64,000 nt of DNA, taken from positions 2,604,001-2,668,000 of the forward strand of contig NZ_JACBZM010000001.1 of assembly GCF_013408525.1 (NCBI RefSeq), given 5' to 3'. The notes under the pieces were generated by a model. It had not been told where the DNA came from. It searched no databases and saw nothing but the letters and a program-made list of their open reading frames with translations. Origin of the DNA: Nocardioides aromaticivorans (GTDB taxonomy: Bacteria; Actinomycetota; Actinomycetes; Propionibacteriales; Nocardioidaceae). A program made the position numbers and the translations under genes. Positions 43,142-55,007 of this stretch are shown piece after piece (positions within the stretch are counted from its first letter, which is position 1; each line of letters starts with the position of its first letter).

Positions 43142-45289
43142 GTGGACTCCCCGCTCGCGCTCTACCGCCGCTACCGGCCCGAGACCTTCGCCGAGGTGAT
43201 CGGCCAGGAGCACGTGACCGAGCCGCTGCGGGCTGCGCTCGCCGGCAACCGGGTCAACCACGCCTATCTCTTCTCCGGCCCACGCGGCTGCGGCAAGACC
43301 ACGAGCGCCCGGATCCTCGCCCGTGCGCTCAACTGCGAGCGGGCGCCGATCGCCGACCCGTGCGGCGAGTGCGAGAGCTGTCGCGACCTGGCCCGCAACG
43401 GCCCGGGCTCGATCGACGTCATCGAGATCGACGCCGCGTCCCACGGTGGCGTGGACGACGCCCGCGACCTGCGCGAGAAGGCCTTCTTCGCGCCCGTGAA
43501 GAGCCGCTACAAGGTCTACATCATCGACGAGGCCCACATGGTCACGACGCAGGGCTTCAACGCCCTGCTGAAGCTCGTCGAGGAGCCGCCGCCGCACCTG
43601 CGCTTCATCTTCGCGACCACCGAGCCCGAGAAGGTCATCCCGACCATCCGCTCGCGCACCCACCACTACCCGTTCCGGCTGATCCCGCCGCGGCTGCTGA
43701 CGTCGTACCTCACCGAGCTGTGCGACCGCGAGGGCGTCTCCATCGAGGCGGCCGCGCTGCCGCTCGTCGTCCGCGCCGGCGCCGGCTCCGCGCGCGACAC
43801 CCTCTCGGTGCTCGACCAGCTGCTCGGTGGCGCCGGCCCCCAGGGCGTCACCTACGAGCTGGCCAGCGGGCTGCTCGGCTACACCCCCGACACCCTCCTC
43901 GACGACGTCGTGTCGGCGTTCGCGAGCGGCGACGGCTCCGCCGTGTTCGGCGTCGTCGACAAGGTCATCGAGACCGGCCAGGACCCGCGCCGGTTCACCG
44001 AGGACCTGCTGCGCCGGCTGCGCGACCTGGTGATCCTCTCCGCCGTCCCGGACGCCGCCGCCTCCGGCCTGCTCGACGTGTCCGGCGACCAGGCCGACCG
44101 CCTGGTCGCGCAGGCCGCCGCGTTCGGCCGAGCCGAGCTCACCCGCGCCGCCGACCTGGTCGCCGCCGGCCTCACCGACATGCGCGGCGCGACCGCGCCC
44201 CGGCTGCTGCTCGAGCTGATCTGCGCGCGGATCCTGCTGCCGGCCGCCGACCACACGACCGAGGGTGTGATGGCCCGCCTCGACCGGCTCGAGCGCCGCG
44301 CGTCGATCAGCGGTACGACGTCCGCTGAGTCCGCCCCCGTCGCCGCCCCGGTCGCGCCGGCCCAGGACCGGCCGGCGCCGTCCCGCGCCGAGCGGGCCGC
44401 GCCCGAGCGGACCGAGGACCGGCCGGCCCCGGCTCCGACCCCGGCCGCCAGCCCCGTCGCCGAGCCGGAGCCCGTGGCCCAGACCCCGGTGGCCCCGACC
44501 CCGTCCGCCCCGACCCCGGTGGCCCCGACCCCGGTGGAGCGCCCGGTGGAGCCGGAGCCGGCTCCGGAGCCCGTGGCCGCCGCCCCGGCCCCGACCCCGG
44601 CCGCGCCCGCTCCCGCCCCCGCCGCTGCGGCGCCGTCCGGCGGACTCACCCTGGTCGACATCCGCCGGCTCTGGCCGGCGGTCATCGACCGGGTCAAGGG
44701 CGTCAAGCGGGTCACCTGGATCCACCTGACCCAGAACTCCCAGGTCGTCGGCTTCGACAACAACGTCATCGCGCTCGGCTTCCAGTCCGACGGGCCGCGC
44801 CGGTCCTTCGAGTCCGGCGGGCACTCCGACATCGTCCAGCAGGCGGTGATCGACGAGATCGGTGCCAAGGTCCGCATCGACGCGATCATCGACCCGTCGG
44901 CGGTCCCCGGCGGGACCCCGCCCCCGGCCGCCCCCGCGGCTCCGGCCGCGCAGCAGGCGCCGGCCGCTCCCGCCGCCGACGCGCGCGCGGCGGCGCCGGC
45001 CGACGACGGCTGGGCATCGGCGCCCCCGCCGTCCGACGACCCGCCGCCGTGGGCCGTCCCGGGCGACCAGGCGCCGCCCGCGGACGCCGCGCCGTCGGAG
45101 CCGACCCCGCGCCGTCCCCGGATGGCCGACATCCAGGCGCGCGAGGGCGAGCTCGCCGACGCCCCGCCCGAGGACCCCGACGCGCACGCCCGCTTCGACG
45201 ACGCCGACGTCGACGCCGAGTCCAGCGCCGAGCTGCTCGCGCGCGAGCTCGGCGCCCAGATGATCGAGGAGATCCCGCGCGGCGGCTGA
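43142..45289 (+). CDS. dnaX: DNA polymerase III subunit gamma/tau
   Basis: 715 aa, GTG start. Clamp-loader AAA+ module: VDSPLALYRRYRPETFAEVI, P-loop GPRGCGKTT (46-54), zinc ligands C65, C74, C77, C80, Walker B IIDEAHM and sensor TTEPEKV. A Pro/Ala-rich low-complexity linker (about 390-500) leads to a tau-like C-terminal domain (LVDIRRLWPAVIDRVKGV). I see no A-rich slippery site, so a separate gamma form by frameshift is not evident. Head of the dnaX-ybaB-recR unit. Confidence 0.96.
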   Translation: MDSPLALYRRYRPETFAEVIGQEHVTEPLRAALAGNRVNHAYLFSGPRGCGKTTSARILARALNCERAPIADPCGECESCRDLARNGPGSIDVIEIDAASHGGVDDARDLREKAFFAPVKSRYKVYIIDEAHMVTTQGFNALLKLVEEPPPHLRFIFATTEPEKVIPTIRSRTHHYPFRLIPPRLLTSYLTELCDREGVSIEAAALPLVVRAGAGSARDTLSVLDQLLGGAGPQGVTYELASGLLGYTPDTLLDDVVSAFASGDGSAVFGVVDKVIETGQDPRRFTEDLLRRLRDLVILSAVPDAAASGLLDVSGDQADRLVAQAAAFGRAELTRAADLVAAGLTDMRGATAPRLLLELICARILLPAADHTTEGVMARLDRLERRASISGTTSAESAPVAAPVAPAQDRPAPSRAERAAPERTEDRPAPAPTPAASPVAEPEPVAQTPVAPTPSAPTPVAPTPVERPVEPEPAPEPVAAAPAPTPAAPAPAPAAAAPSGGLTLVDIRRLWPAVIDRVKGVKRVTWIHLTQNSQVVGFDNNVIALGFQSDGPRRSFESGGHSDIVQQAVIDEIGAKVRIDAIIDPSAVPGGTPPPAAPAAPAAQQAPAAPAADARAAAPADDGWASAPPPSDDPPPWAVPGDQAPPADAAPSEPTPRRPRMADIQAREGELADAPPEDPDAHARFDDADVDAESSAELLARELGAQMIEEIPRGG

Positions 45290-45342
45290 GCCGCCGGGAC
45301 CGCCCGCCACCGACCCACGCCACCCACCGAGAAGAGACGAAG

Positions 45343-45750
45343 ATGAGCCAGAACCCGTTCGACGCACTGGGCGGAGGCGGCGGCCTCGACCTGGGCGCGC
45401 TGATGCAGCAGGCGCAGCAGATGCAGCAGCAGCTGGTCGAGGCGCAGCAGCGCCTCGCCGAGGCGACGGTCGACGGCTCCGTCGCCGGCGGCGCCGTGAG
45501 CGTCACCATCACCGGCGCCGGCGAGCTGACCGCCGTGACGATCAAGCCCGAGGCCCTCGACAGCACCGACGCCGACGCGCTGGCCGACCTCGGCGACCTG
45601 GTCGTGGCGGCCTTCCGCGACGCCCGCGCCAAGGCGGACGAGCTGGCGGAGGAGCTGATCGGACCGTTCGGCGCGCTCGGCGCCGACCTGGGTGGCGGCC
45701 TGCCGGGCCTGGGCGGACCGGGCGGCGCGCCCGGCCAGCTCGGCTTCTGA
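45343..45750 (+). CDS. ybaB: YbaB/EbfC nucleoid-associated protein
   Basis: 135 aa. Gly-rich N-terminus, [19 protein letters not shown] coiled segment, and the YbaB core [25 protein letters not shown]. The C-terminal tail is Gly/Pro-rich ([12 protein letters not shown]), common in actinobacteria. DNA-binding protein conserved between dnaX and recR. Confidence 0.93.
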   Translation: MSQNPFDALGGGGGLDLGALMQQAQQMQQQLVEAQQRLAEATVDGSVAGGAVSVTITGAGELTAVTIKPEALDSTDADALADLGDLVVAAFRDARAKADELAEELIGPFGALGADLGGGLPGLGGPGGAPGQLGF

Positions 45751-45763
45751 GCGGGGTCCACCG

Positions 45764-46360
45764 GTGTACGAAGGCGTCGTCCAGGACCTCATCGACGAGC
45801 TCGGCCGCCTGCCGGGCGTGGGTCCGAAGAGCGCCCAGCGGATCGCGTTCCACCTGCTCCAGGCCGACCCGGTCGACGTACGACGCCTGGCGGACGTGCT
45901 GATCGAGGTCAAGGACAAGGTCAAGTTCTGCAGCATCTGCTTCAACGTGGCCGAGGACGACCAGTGCCGGATCTGCCGTGACCCGCGGCGCGACCCGTCG
46001 GTGCTGTGCGTCGTCGAGGAGTACAAGGACGTCGTCGCGATCGAGCGCACGCGCGAGTTCCGCGGGCGCTACCACGTCCTCGGCGGCGCGATCTCGCCGA
46101 TCGACGGCATCGGACCCGAGCAGCTGCACATCCGCGAGCTGCTCACCCGGCTCGGCGACGGGGCCGTCACGGAGGTGATCCTCGCGACCGATCCCAACCT
46201 CGAGGGCGAGGCGACGGCGACGTACCTCACGCGCATGCTCGGACCGCTGGGCTTGCGCGTGACACGTTTGGCCAGTGGACTTCCGGTGGGAGGAGACCTG
46301 GAGTACGCCGACGAGGTCACCTTGGGTCGGGCATTCGTGGGAAGGCAGACAGCGACATGA
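45764..46360 (+). CDS. recR: Recombination protein RecR
   Basis: 198 aa, GTG start 14 bp after ybaB. HhH motif [17 protein letters not shown], zinc finger C56-C59-C68-C71, Toprim domain with [12 protein letters not shown] and [13 protein letters not shown], and the C-terminal Walker-like end. Works with RecO/RecF in gap repair. GTA-CGA codons at about 45878 are unusual here. Stop overlaps the next ATG (ATGA). Confidence 0.96.
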   Translation: MYEGVVQDLIDELGRLPGVGPKSAQRIAFHLLQADPVDVRRLADVLIEVKDKVKFCSICFNVAEDDQCRICRDPRRDPSVLCVVEEYKDVVAIERTREFRGRYHVLGGAISPIDGIGPEQLHIRELLTRLGDGAVTEVILATDPNLEGEATATYLTRMLGPLGLRVTRLASGLPVGGDLEYADEVTLGRAFVGRQTAT

Positions 46361-47022
46361 GCGGGACGAACGGGAACATGAGCGACAACACCAGCACCGA
46401 GCAGCTCCCGGGCCTGGCGGCCCTCGAGGCGCTGATCGCCGTGGAGACCGAGACCGTGCGCCTCGCGGACGACATCGCCGCGTCGGTCACCTCCTTCCTC
46501 GAGGGCCTGCGGGTCGTGGCGGCGGAGGCGACGGGCGGCCAGGCCGTGTCCCTGCTGCTGCTCCAGATCAGCCAGATCTCGCTGACGGGCGCCCGGCTGG
46601 GCGTGCAGCGCGACTTCGCGCCGCGCGACGAGTTCCAGCCCGACGACGGACCGGACCCGGAGGACGTCGACGAGCTCCGCCTCCAGCTGGCCGAGCTCCT
46701 CGGCGACCTGGACACCTACAGCTACGTCTTCGACCCCTACCAGCCCGAGATCGTCGAGGGCCTGCTCTCCGACGACCTCACCAGCATCGCCGCCGACCTC
46801 GCGATCGGGGTGCGCCACTACGAGGCGGGCGACGTGGAGGAGGCGCTTTGGTGGTGGCAGTTCTCCTACGTCTCCTCGTGGGGCACGCTCGCCGGCGCGG
46901 CCATGAAGGCGCTGCTCTCCGTGGTGGCCCACGACCGGCTCGACGTCGACCTCGACACCACCCAGGAGCTCGCCCTGGTCGAGGCCGCGGCCGCGGTGCT
47001 GGACAGCGCCGAAAACGCCTAG
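46357..47022 (+). CDS. DUF5063 family protein
   Basis: 221 aa, soluble and acidic. [20 protein letters not shown] and [16 protein letters not shown] are typical of the family found after recR in actinobacteria; function unknown. ATG overlaps the recR stop; a second ATG at 46378 (MSDNTS) could be the true start. Confidence 0.78.
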   Translation: MSGTNGNMSDNTSTEQLPGLAALEALIAVETETVRLADDIAASVTSFLEGLRVVAAEATGGQAVSLLLLQISQISLTGARLGVQRDFAPRDEFQPDDGPDPEDVDELRLQLAELLGDLDTYSYVFDPYQPEIVEGLLSDDLTSIAADLAIGVRHYEAGDVEEALWWWQFSYVSSWGTLAGAAMKALLSVVAHDRLDVDLDTTQELALVEAAAAVLDSAENA

Positions 47023-47032
47023 CGTCGCTCGG

Positions 47033-47062
47033 TAGAATCAGCCCCGGAGCAAGACTCCGGGG
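47033..47062 (+). promoter_or_regulatory. Probable promoter and leader hairpin of ask-asd
   Basis: TAGAAT at 47033-47038 is a good -10. A hairpin CCCCGGAG-CAAGA-CTCCGGGG (47042-47062) follows in the leader, 63 bp before the ask start. Confidence 0.5.
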
Positions 47063-47124
47063 CCCGGCGGCCGTGGTCGCGAGGGGCCTCGTCCCTTCCC
47101 CCGAACCGCCAGGAGTGAGCCCCC

Positions 47125-49445
<2,321 letters not shown>

Positions 49446-49446
49446 A

Positions 49447-49480
49447 CGGGAGTTTCACCGGCCGGCCGGTGAAACTCCCG
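49447..49480. terminator. 34-bp perfect palindrome after asd
   Basis: CGGGAGTTTCACCGGCC (49447-49463) is followed directly by its exact inverse to 49480. Begins one base past the asd stop. Confidence 0.78.
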
Positions 49481-49493
49481 CGCTTGGACGAGA

Positions 49494-49539
49494 AAACTCA
49501 CGCCTGGACGATGAAGCTTCGTCGTCCAGGCGTGAGTTT
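49494..49539. terminator. Second stem-loop between asd and the (EP)n gene
   Basis: An 18-bp perfect stem (AAACTCACGCCTGGACGA at 49494-49511 with 49522-49539) and a 10-base loop TGAAGCTTCG. Symmetric enough to serve both convergent genes. Confidence 0.8.
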
Positions 49540-49556
49540 CGTCGTCCAGGGTCCGA

Positions 49557-50642
49557 TCAGGTGTCGACGGGCTCGACGAAGGTCTTGGTGACCCAGACCG
49601 ACGCCAGGTAGCCCCCGATGCTCAGCGCCGGGATCACGACCAGCATCGACCAGTTGTCGAGGAAGTCGATCAGGAACAGCAGCGCCACCACGGCCACCAG
49701 GCCGACCGCGAGGAAGCTGCTGCTGCCCGGGTCGGGGATCTGGAAGGTCTTGAGCAGCTGGCTGCCCAGCAGCACGCACAGCGCGAAGGTCGCCACGAGC
49801 AGCAGGAAGCCGGGACCGCCGCCGCAGGACGACGTGCCACGCACGGCCTCGCACCCGCGCAGCGACAGCCAGGTCAGCACCACCATCGCGGCGCCGACGA
49901 CGAGACCGGTGACGGCAGCGGCACGGTACGACGTCAGGAGCGGTCCCTGGGCGCTCAGGGCCGCGATCTCGGCGTCCTCGAGGTCCGCGTCGTTGACCGG
50001 CTCGGGCTCGACGATCACCGGCTTCTGAGCCGGCTCGGGGGCCGGCTTGGGCGCCGGCCTCGGCTTCACGGCCGCGGGCTTCTCGACCACCGGCGCGGCT
50101 GCGGGCTTCTCGGTCGACACGGGGGCGACCGGCTGGGGCTCCGGCTCCGGCTCGGGCTCGGGCTCCGGCTCGGGCTCGGGCTCCGGCTCGGGCTCCGGCT
50201 CGGGCTCCGGCTCGGGCTCGGGCTCGGGCTCGGGCTCCACGACCGGCTCGGGCTCCACGACCGGCTCGGGCTCCACGACCGGCTCCGGCTCCACGACCGG
50301 CTCCGGCTCCGGCTCCGGCTCCACGACCGGCTCGGGCTCGGTGACCGCCTCGAGCACCGCGGTCGGGTCGGACGCAGGCGTCAGCTCCGCGTCGAGCCGG
50401 GTCGCGACGCTCTCCTCGACCTCGACCTCCGGCTCAGGCGCAGCAGCCACGGGCTTCTCCGCCGGCTTCGGGGCGGCCTTCGGGGCGGCCTTCTCCGCTG
50501 GCTTCGGGGCCGGCTTGCGAGCGGCAGGACGGGCCGGCTGGGCAGGCTCGGAGGACGCGGCCGGCTCGGCCGCCTTCTTCTTGCGCCCGAACAGCTTGGG
50601 CGCCTCCAAGCTGAGCTTCAGCTTGTCCTGCTCGTCAGACAT
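49557..50642 (-). CDS. Membrane protein with long Glu-Pro repeat region
   Basis: 361 aa. Cytosolic N-terminus with an RKKK patch, Ala/Pro/Lys-rich segment (30-75), a long (EP)n and EPVV stretch (about 100-170), a second AP/KP linker, then four membrane helices (about 245-355) with two Cys in the first outer loop. Unknown function; the EP rod could span the cytoplasm or interact with the nucleoid or divisome, but nothing proves this. ATG 50642. The DNA repeats at 50136-50345 may vary in length between strains. Confidence 0.72.
   Translation of the reverse strand: MSDEQDKLKLSLEAPKLFGRKKKAAEPAASSEPAQPARPAARKPAPKPAEKAAPKAAPKPAEKPVAAAPEPEVEVEESVATRLDAELTPASDPTAVLEAVTEPEPVVEPEPEPEPVVEPEPVVEPEPVVEPEPVVEPEPEPEPEPEPEPEPEPEPEPEPEPEPEPEPEPQPVAPVSTEKPAAAPVVEKPAAVKPRPAPKPAPEPAQKPVIVEPEPVNDADLEDAEIAALSAQGPLLTSYRAAAVTGLVVGAAMVVLTWLSLRGCEAVRGTSSCGGGPGFLLLVATFALCVLLGSQLLKTFQIPDPGSSSFLAVGLVAVVALLFLIDFLDNWSMLVVIPALSIGGYLASVWVTKTFVEPVDT
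50136..50345. repeat. GGCTCC/GGCTCG low-complexity array
   Basis: Repeated 6-bp units (GGCTCG, GGCTCC) and 18-21-bp blocks ending TCCACGACC encode the (EP)n and EPVV repeats on the opposite strand. A coding minisatellite. Confidence 0.85.
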
Positions 50643-50699
50643 GGGGGCAGTCTGTCACGACAGCAGCACCGATCGGCGGCTGGTCGTTCTCCGAAATGA

Positions 50700-50731
50700 C
50701 AGCAGGTGGACCCCGGGGGATCCACCTGCTG
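50700..50731 (-). terminator. Stem-loop downstream of tRNA-Pro
   Basis: CAGCAGGTGGA (50700-50710) pairs with TCCACCTGCTG (50721-50731), 10-base loop, 5 bases beyond the tRNA 3' end. Confidence 0.8.
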
Positions 50732-50736
50732 GTCGG

Positions 50737-50810
50737 TCGGGCTGACAGGATTTGAACCTGCGGCCTCCTCGTCCCGAACGAGGCGCGCTACCAAGCTGCG
50801 CCACAGCCCG
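50737..50810 (-). tRNA. tRNA-Pro (anticodon CGG)
   Basis: 74 nt. Acceptor CGGGCTG/CAGCCCG, D-arm GGCGCAGCTTGGTAGCGCG, anticodon stem CCTCG/CGAGG around TTCGGGA (anticodon CGG), T-loop GGTTCAAATCC. Discriminator A; CCA not encoded. Confidence 0.96.
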
Positions 50811-50907
50811 CCGTTCAGCGCCCTCCGAAGAGGTCCACTCAACAGCAGGGGAGCATAGCGGAGCGGACCGGCGCAGCCCGAATCGGGGTCCGCGCCGGCG
50901 CCCGTCC

Positions 50908-51840
50908 TCAGCCCACCGGCAGCAGCGTCAGGAGCACGGCCTCGGGCCGGCAGGCGATCCGGACCCGGCTGTAGGGGTTCGTGCCGATGCCCGCCGACAC
51001 CTCCAGCCACGACGACCCGGGGTCGCCCGGACGCGAGTCGGCCGGGTGGCGGCTCAGCCCGCGGGCCCGGGCGGGCTCGAGGTCGCAGTTGGTGGCGTAC
51101 GCGCGGGAGCCGCCGGGCAGGGGCAGCCGGACCTGGCCGCCGTGGGTGTGGCCGGCGACGATGGCGTCGTACCCGTCGGCGGCGAACTGGTCCAGCACCC
51201 GCAGGTACGGCGCGTGGGCGACCGCGAGCCGCAGGTCGGCCGTGGCGTCGGCGGGGCCCGCGACGGCGGGCAGGTCGTCGTAGGACAGGTGCGGGTCGTC
51301 GACGCCCGCGAAGGCGAGCGTCGCCTCACCGACGGTGAGGCCCGCGCGGCGGTTGGTCAGGTCCAACCAGCCGGCGCCGGCGAGGCCGGCGCTGAGCTCG
51401 CGCCAGGGCAGCTGGGGCGTGTGGTCGTAGCGCTTGCCGTCATCGGGCAGCAGGTAGCCGAACGGGTTGCGCAGGCCGGGCTCGAAGTAGTCGTTCGAGC
51501 CGTGCACGAACACCCCGGGGACGTCGAGCAGCGGCCCGAGGCTGTCGAGGACGACGGGCACCGCGCGCCGGTGGGCGAGGTTGTCGCCGGTGTCGATGAC
51601 CAGGTCGGGGGAGAGGGCCGCGAGCGAGCGCAGCCACTCCTGCTTGCGGGTCTGGCCGGGCGTCATGTGGATGTCGGTCAGGTGCAGCACGCGCAGTGGC
51701 TGCATGCCGGCGGGCAGCACCCGGACGTCGTACCTCCGCACGGTGTACTGCCGCGCCTCCCACAGGGCGTACGACGTCACCCCGGCGCCGGCGAGCCCGC
51801 CCAGCGCGGCGGTGCGGAGCAGCGCGCGCACGAATCCCAT
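50908..51840 (-). CDS. Metallophosphoesterase with N-terminal membrane anchor
   Basis: 310 aa. One hydrophobic segment (about 8-28) then calcineurin-like phosphoesterase: LHLTDIHMTPGQ, DTGDNLAH, GSNDYFE and AGHTHGGQ, giving the two-metal site. In mycobacteria a similar gene (Rv3683) lies beside ponA2, and the same neighbourhood is seen here. Substrate unknown (phospholipid or nucleotide). ATG 51840 after GGGAGAG. Confidence 0.88.
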   Translation of the reverse strand: MGFVRALLRTAALGGLAGAGVTSYALWEARQYTVRRYDVRVLPAGMQPLRVLHLTDIHMTPGQTRKQEWLRSLAALSPDLVIDTGDNLAHRRAVPVVLDSLGPLLDVPGVFVHGSNDYFEPGLRNPFGYLLPDDGKRYDHTPQLPWRELSAGLAGAGWLDLTNRRAGLTVGEATLAFAGVDDPHLSYDDLPAVAGPADATADLRLAVAHAPYLRVLDQFAADGYDAIVAGHTHGGQVRLPLPGGSRAYATNCDLEPARARGLSRHPADSRPGDPGSSWLEVSAGIGTNPYSRVRIACRPEAVLLTLLPVG

Positions 51841-51876
51841 GAGGCCACTCTCCCGCAGACCGGGCAGAATCGAGGC

Positions 51877-52335
51877 ATGAGCACCCTCAAGGACCGCCTC
51901 CGCACCGACCTGACCACCGCCATGAAGGCTCGTGACGACGTCCGGTCCTCGACCCTGCGGATGATCCTCACCGCGGTGACGAACGCCGAGGTCGCCGGCA
52001 AGGTCGCCAAGGAGCTCACCGACGACGAGGTGCTGACCGTGCTGTCCAGCGAGGCGAAGAAGCGCCGCGAGGCCGCGGTCGCCTTCGAGGAGGGCAACCG
52101 GCCCGAGAGCGCCGCGAAGGAGCGCGCCGAGGCCGCGGTCATCCAGGACTACCTGCCCGAGCAGCTCGGCCCCGAGGAGATCGCCGCGGTCGTCGCCGCC
52201 GCCGTCGAGAAGCTCGGCGCCGCCGGTGCCGGCCCGAAGGCGATGGGCCAGGTGATGGGCATCGTCACGCCGCAGGTCAAGGGACGGGCCGACGGTGCGG
52301 CCGTCGCCGCGGAGGTACGCCGCCAGCTCGGCTGA
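51877..52335 (+). CDS. yqeY: GatB/YqeY domain protein
   Basis: 152 aa. MSTLKDRLRTDLTTAMKARD, TLRMILTAVTNAEV and IQDYLPEQLGPEEI are standard. Related to the tRNA-binding tail of GatB; precise role unknown. Divergent from the phosphoesterase gene, convergent with ponA2 across a terminator. Confidence 0.92.
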   Translation: MSTLKDRLRTDLTTAMKARDDVRSSTLRMILTAVTNAEVAGKVAKELTDDEVLTVLSSEAKKRREAAVAFEEGNRPESAAKERAEAAVIQDYLPEQLGPEEIAAVVAAAVEKLGAAGAGPKAMGQVMGIVTPQVKGRADGAAVAAEVRRQLG

Positions 52336-52352
52336 GCGCCCACCCAACGCCC

Positions 52353-52381
52353 GAGGGGCTGACCGGATCGGTCAGCCCCTC
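52353..52381. terminator. Bidirectional stem-loop between yqeY and ponA2
   Basis: GAGGGGCTGACC (52353-52364), loop GGATC, inverse at 52370-52381. Confidence 0.82.
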
Positions 52382-52415
52382 GTTGCGTCGGTGCTCGCGT
52401 CAGTCGGTGCTCGCG

Positions 52416-54758
52416 TCAGCCGTTGCCGCGGCCGTTGTTGCCGTCGCCGGGCTTGCCGCCACCGGGCTTGCCGCCACCGCCGCCCTTGGGCTTGCGCTCC
52501 TTCTTCGGGCCGCTGGAGATGTAGAGCGTGATCGTGTCGCCGGCACCGGCGCGGTCGCCGGGGTAGGCGTAGGCGACGAGGCCCCGGGCGACGCCGGAGG
52601 TGCGGGACGGGCCGCGGACGGCGGTGAACCCGGCCGCCTCGACCCGGGCCTTGGCGTCCTCGTAGCTGAGCCCGCTCACCGACGGCACGGGGATCAGCAG
52701 CCCGGCCACGTCGGAGGAGGACGGACGGGTGAAGTCGTCGTCCGGCAGCCACTGGGCGATCGCCTTGAAGGTGTCACCCCAGATCGGGCCCGCCGTGGTC
52801 GACCCGGACGAGGTGTAGAGCGTCTGGCCGCCGACCGACTTGTAGTCGAGCGACTCCGGGTGACCGGCCTTGTTGACCCCGGCGACGACGGCGGCGCCGG
52901 CGAGGTTCGGGGTGTAGCCGGAGAACCAGACCGCCTGGTTGCCGGTCGTCGTACCGGTCTTGCCGGCTGCCGGCTGGCCCGGGTTGAGGGCGGATCCGAA
53001 GCCGCCCTCGATGACGCCGCGGAGCACGTCGTTGACCGCATCGGCCACCGGGCTCGGCAGCGCCTGCGTGCACTGCTTCTCGTACTCCTTGAGCACGTTG
53101 CCGTCGGTGTCCTCGATCTGGGTGACCGGGCGGGGCGAGCAGTGGAGGCCGCGGCCGGCGAACGTCGCGTAGGCCTGGGCCATGTCCAGCGGGCTGACGT
53201 CGGCGATGCCGAGCGTGAACGCCGGCTTCTGCCACTCCTTCGCGAGGTCGATGCCCATCGCGCGGGCCAGCTTCCACGGCTCGCAGATGCCGGTCTCCTG
53301 CTCGAGCGCGGCGAAGAAGGTGTTGACCGACTTCTGCGTGCCCTCGTAGAGGTTCGGGTTGGCCGACGCGCTGGTCGAGTTGTGGACGGTCCAGGTGGCG
53401 CCGCTCTGGTAGGGGCCGTCGCAGGTCTCGAAGCTGTTCTCGGCGAAGCCACGCTCGCTCGGCGCCGGGAAGGTGCGGGTCAGCGGGATGTCCTGGTTGA
53501 CCGCGGCCGCCAGCACGAACGCCTTGAAGGTCGAGCCCGGCTGGAAGCCCGAGGCGTCGCCGTACCTCTTGGGCACCGTGTAGTTGAGGAAGGTCTCGCC
53601 CTTGCCCTTGCCCATCGGCCGCGACTGGGCGAGGGCCCGGACGTTGCCCGTCCGTGGCTCGACCAGCGCCAGGCCGCCGATGGCGGCGTCGCCCTTGAAG
53701 ACGTGGGCACTGACGGAGTCCTGCGCCGCGCGCTGGAAGCCCATGTCGACGGTCGTCTTGATGGTGAGGCCGCCGTTGAAGATCAGCCGCTCGCGCTCGT
53801 CGGCCGTCTCGCCGAGGGCGGGGTCGGTCATCAGCCAGCGCACGACGTAGTCGCAGAAGAACTGGGCGCGGGAGTTCACGCAGCCGTTGGGCTGGTCCTG
53901 GACCTTGAGGCCCAGCTTCATCGCGACGGTCTTGTCGGCCTCGGCGTCGGTGATCACGCTCAGCTGGGCCATCCGCTGGAGGACGACATTGCGGCGGACC
54001 TTGGCCTGGGCGGCGTTGCGGGTCGGGTTGTAGGCCTCGGGGCTCTGCACGAGACCCGCGAGCAGGGCGGACTGGCGAAGGTTCAGGTCCTTGGCGTTGG
54101 TGCTGAAGTAGTGCTGCGCGGCCGCCTGGACGCCGTACGCACCGTCACCGAAGTAGGCGGTGTTGAGGTAGCGCTCGAGGATCCAGTCCTTGCTGTGGCG
54201 CTTCTCGAGGGCGATGGCGTAGCGCAGCTCCTTGAGCTTGCGGCCGTAGCTGTCCTCCTTGGCGGCCTTGATGGCCTCCTCGTCACCGTTGGCCTGGGTG
54301 ATGAGGGTCAGCTTGACCAGCTGCTGGGTGATCGAGGAGCCACCCTGGGTCACGCCGCCCGCGGCCTGGTTGGTGAAGAGCGCCCGCAGCGTGCCCTTCA
54401 GGTCGAGCGCGCCGTGCTGGTAGAAGCGGTAGTCCTCGATCGCGACGATCGCCTCGACCATGGTCCGCGAGATCTGGCGGAGCGGGACGTTGACGCGGTT
54501 CTGGTCGTAGAGGGTCGCGATGACCTTGCCCGACTTGTCCTGGATCTCGGTGCGCTGCGGCAGCTGCTCGGTCTCGAGCTCCTGCGGCAGCTCGTCGACC
54601 GACTCGGCCACGTTGCGCGCGCTGAACCCGGCGACGCCGGCGAAGGGGATCGCGAGCCCGGAGACGACCACGCCGAGCACGGCGGACACCAGCAGCATCA
54701 CACCGAGGTGGGAGAGCACCTTGCCGGGCGGCAGGCCGTCGAACCGCGTCTTGGACAT
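52416..54758 (-). CDS. ponA2: Bifunctional class A penicillin-binding protein with PASTA domain
   Basis: 780 aa. Membrane anchor (about 17-42), glycosyltransferase 51 domain with EDYRFYQHGALD (Glu near 108) and QGGSSITQQLVK, transpeptidase domain with GSTFKAF (catalytic Ser about 407) and GKTGTTTG (about 598), then one PASTA domain (about 690-755) and a Gly/Lys-rich tail. Polymerises and cross-links peptidoglycan. Next to WhiB and ArsA genes, the same neighbourhood as mycobacterial ponA2. Confidence 0.95.
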   Translation of the reverse strand: MSKTRFDGLPPGKVLSHLGVMLLVSAVLGVVVSGLAIPFAGVAGFSARNVAESVDELPQELETEQLPQRTEIQDKSGKVIATLYDQNRVNVPLRQISRTMVEAIVAIEDYRFYQHGALDLKGTLRALFTNQAAGGVTQGGSSITQQLVKLTLITQANGDEEAIKAAKEDSYGRKLKELRYAIALEKRHSKDWILERYLNTAYFGDGAYGVQAAAQHYFSTNAKDLNLRQSALLAGLVQSPEAYNPTRNAAQAKVRRNVVLQRMAQLSVITDAEADKTVAMKLGLKVQDQPNGCVNSRAQFFCDYVVRWLMTDPALGETADERERLIFNGGLTIKTTVDMGFQRAAQDSVSAHVFKGDAAIGGLALVEPRTGNVRALAQSRPMGKGKGETFLNYTVPKRYGDASGFQPGSTFKAFVLAAAVNQDIPLTRTFPAPSERGFAENSFETCDGPYQSGATWTVHNSTSASANPNLYEGTQKSVNTFFAALEQETGICEPWKLARAMGIDLAKEWQKPAFTLGIADVSPLDMAQAYATFAGRGLHCSPRPVTQIEDTDGNVLKEYEKQCTQALPSPVADAVNDVLRGVIEGGFGSALNPGQPAAGKTGTTTGNQAVWFSGYTPNLAGAAVVAGVNKAGHPESLDYKSVGGQTLYTSSGSTTAGPIWGDTFKAIAQWLPDDDFTRPSSSDVAGLLIPVPSVSGLSYEDAKARVEAAGFTAVRGPSRTSGVARGLVAYAYPGDRAGAGDTITLYISSGPKKERKPKGGGGGKPGGGKPGDGNNGRGNG

Positions 54759-54868
54759 GCGGTCAGGGTACGTGACACCCCTGTGCCCGCCGGATTCGTC
54801 GGCGGGGACCGGGACGGGGAGCGCGCAGGTGCCGCCGGGGGCGGGCGCGACCGGGTCGGGAGCCTCCG

Positions 54869-54890
54869 GTCTAGTCCGATGTGACTAGAC
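54869..54890. promoter_or_regulatory. 22-bp palindrome between ponA2 and whiB
   Basis: GTCTAGTC-CGATGT-GACTAGAC, perfect 8-bp arms, about 110 bp from each of the divergent starts. CTAG-containing palindromes are rare in this sequence, so an operator is likely; the protein is unknown. Confidence 0.5.
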
Positions 54891-55007
54891 AGGTTGGGCC
54901 CAATGAGCCGTGGTCGTGGGCGTCGCTTTCCTTTACTTTGATCGGGACGGGAAGACCAAGCGCTGTGGGGGTGCTGGCTTCCCGAGTGGGAACCACAAGG
55001 GGACAAC

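Noticed and set aside
43142..45289. Programmed frameshift in dnaX giving a gamma subunit
   Set aside because: No A-rich slippery heptamer with a following stem-loop was seen.
50136..50345. Dense short repeats considered as an intergenic array
   Set aside because: They keep frame in the minus-strand gene and encode Glu-Pro repeats, so they are coding low complexity.
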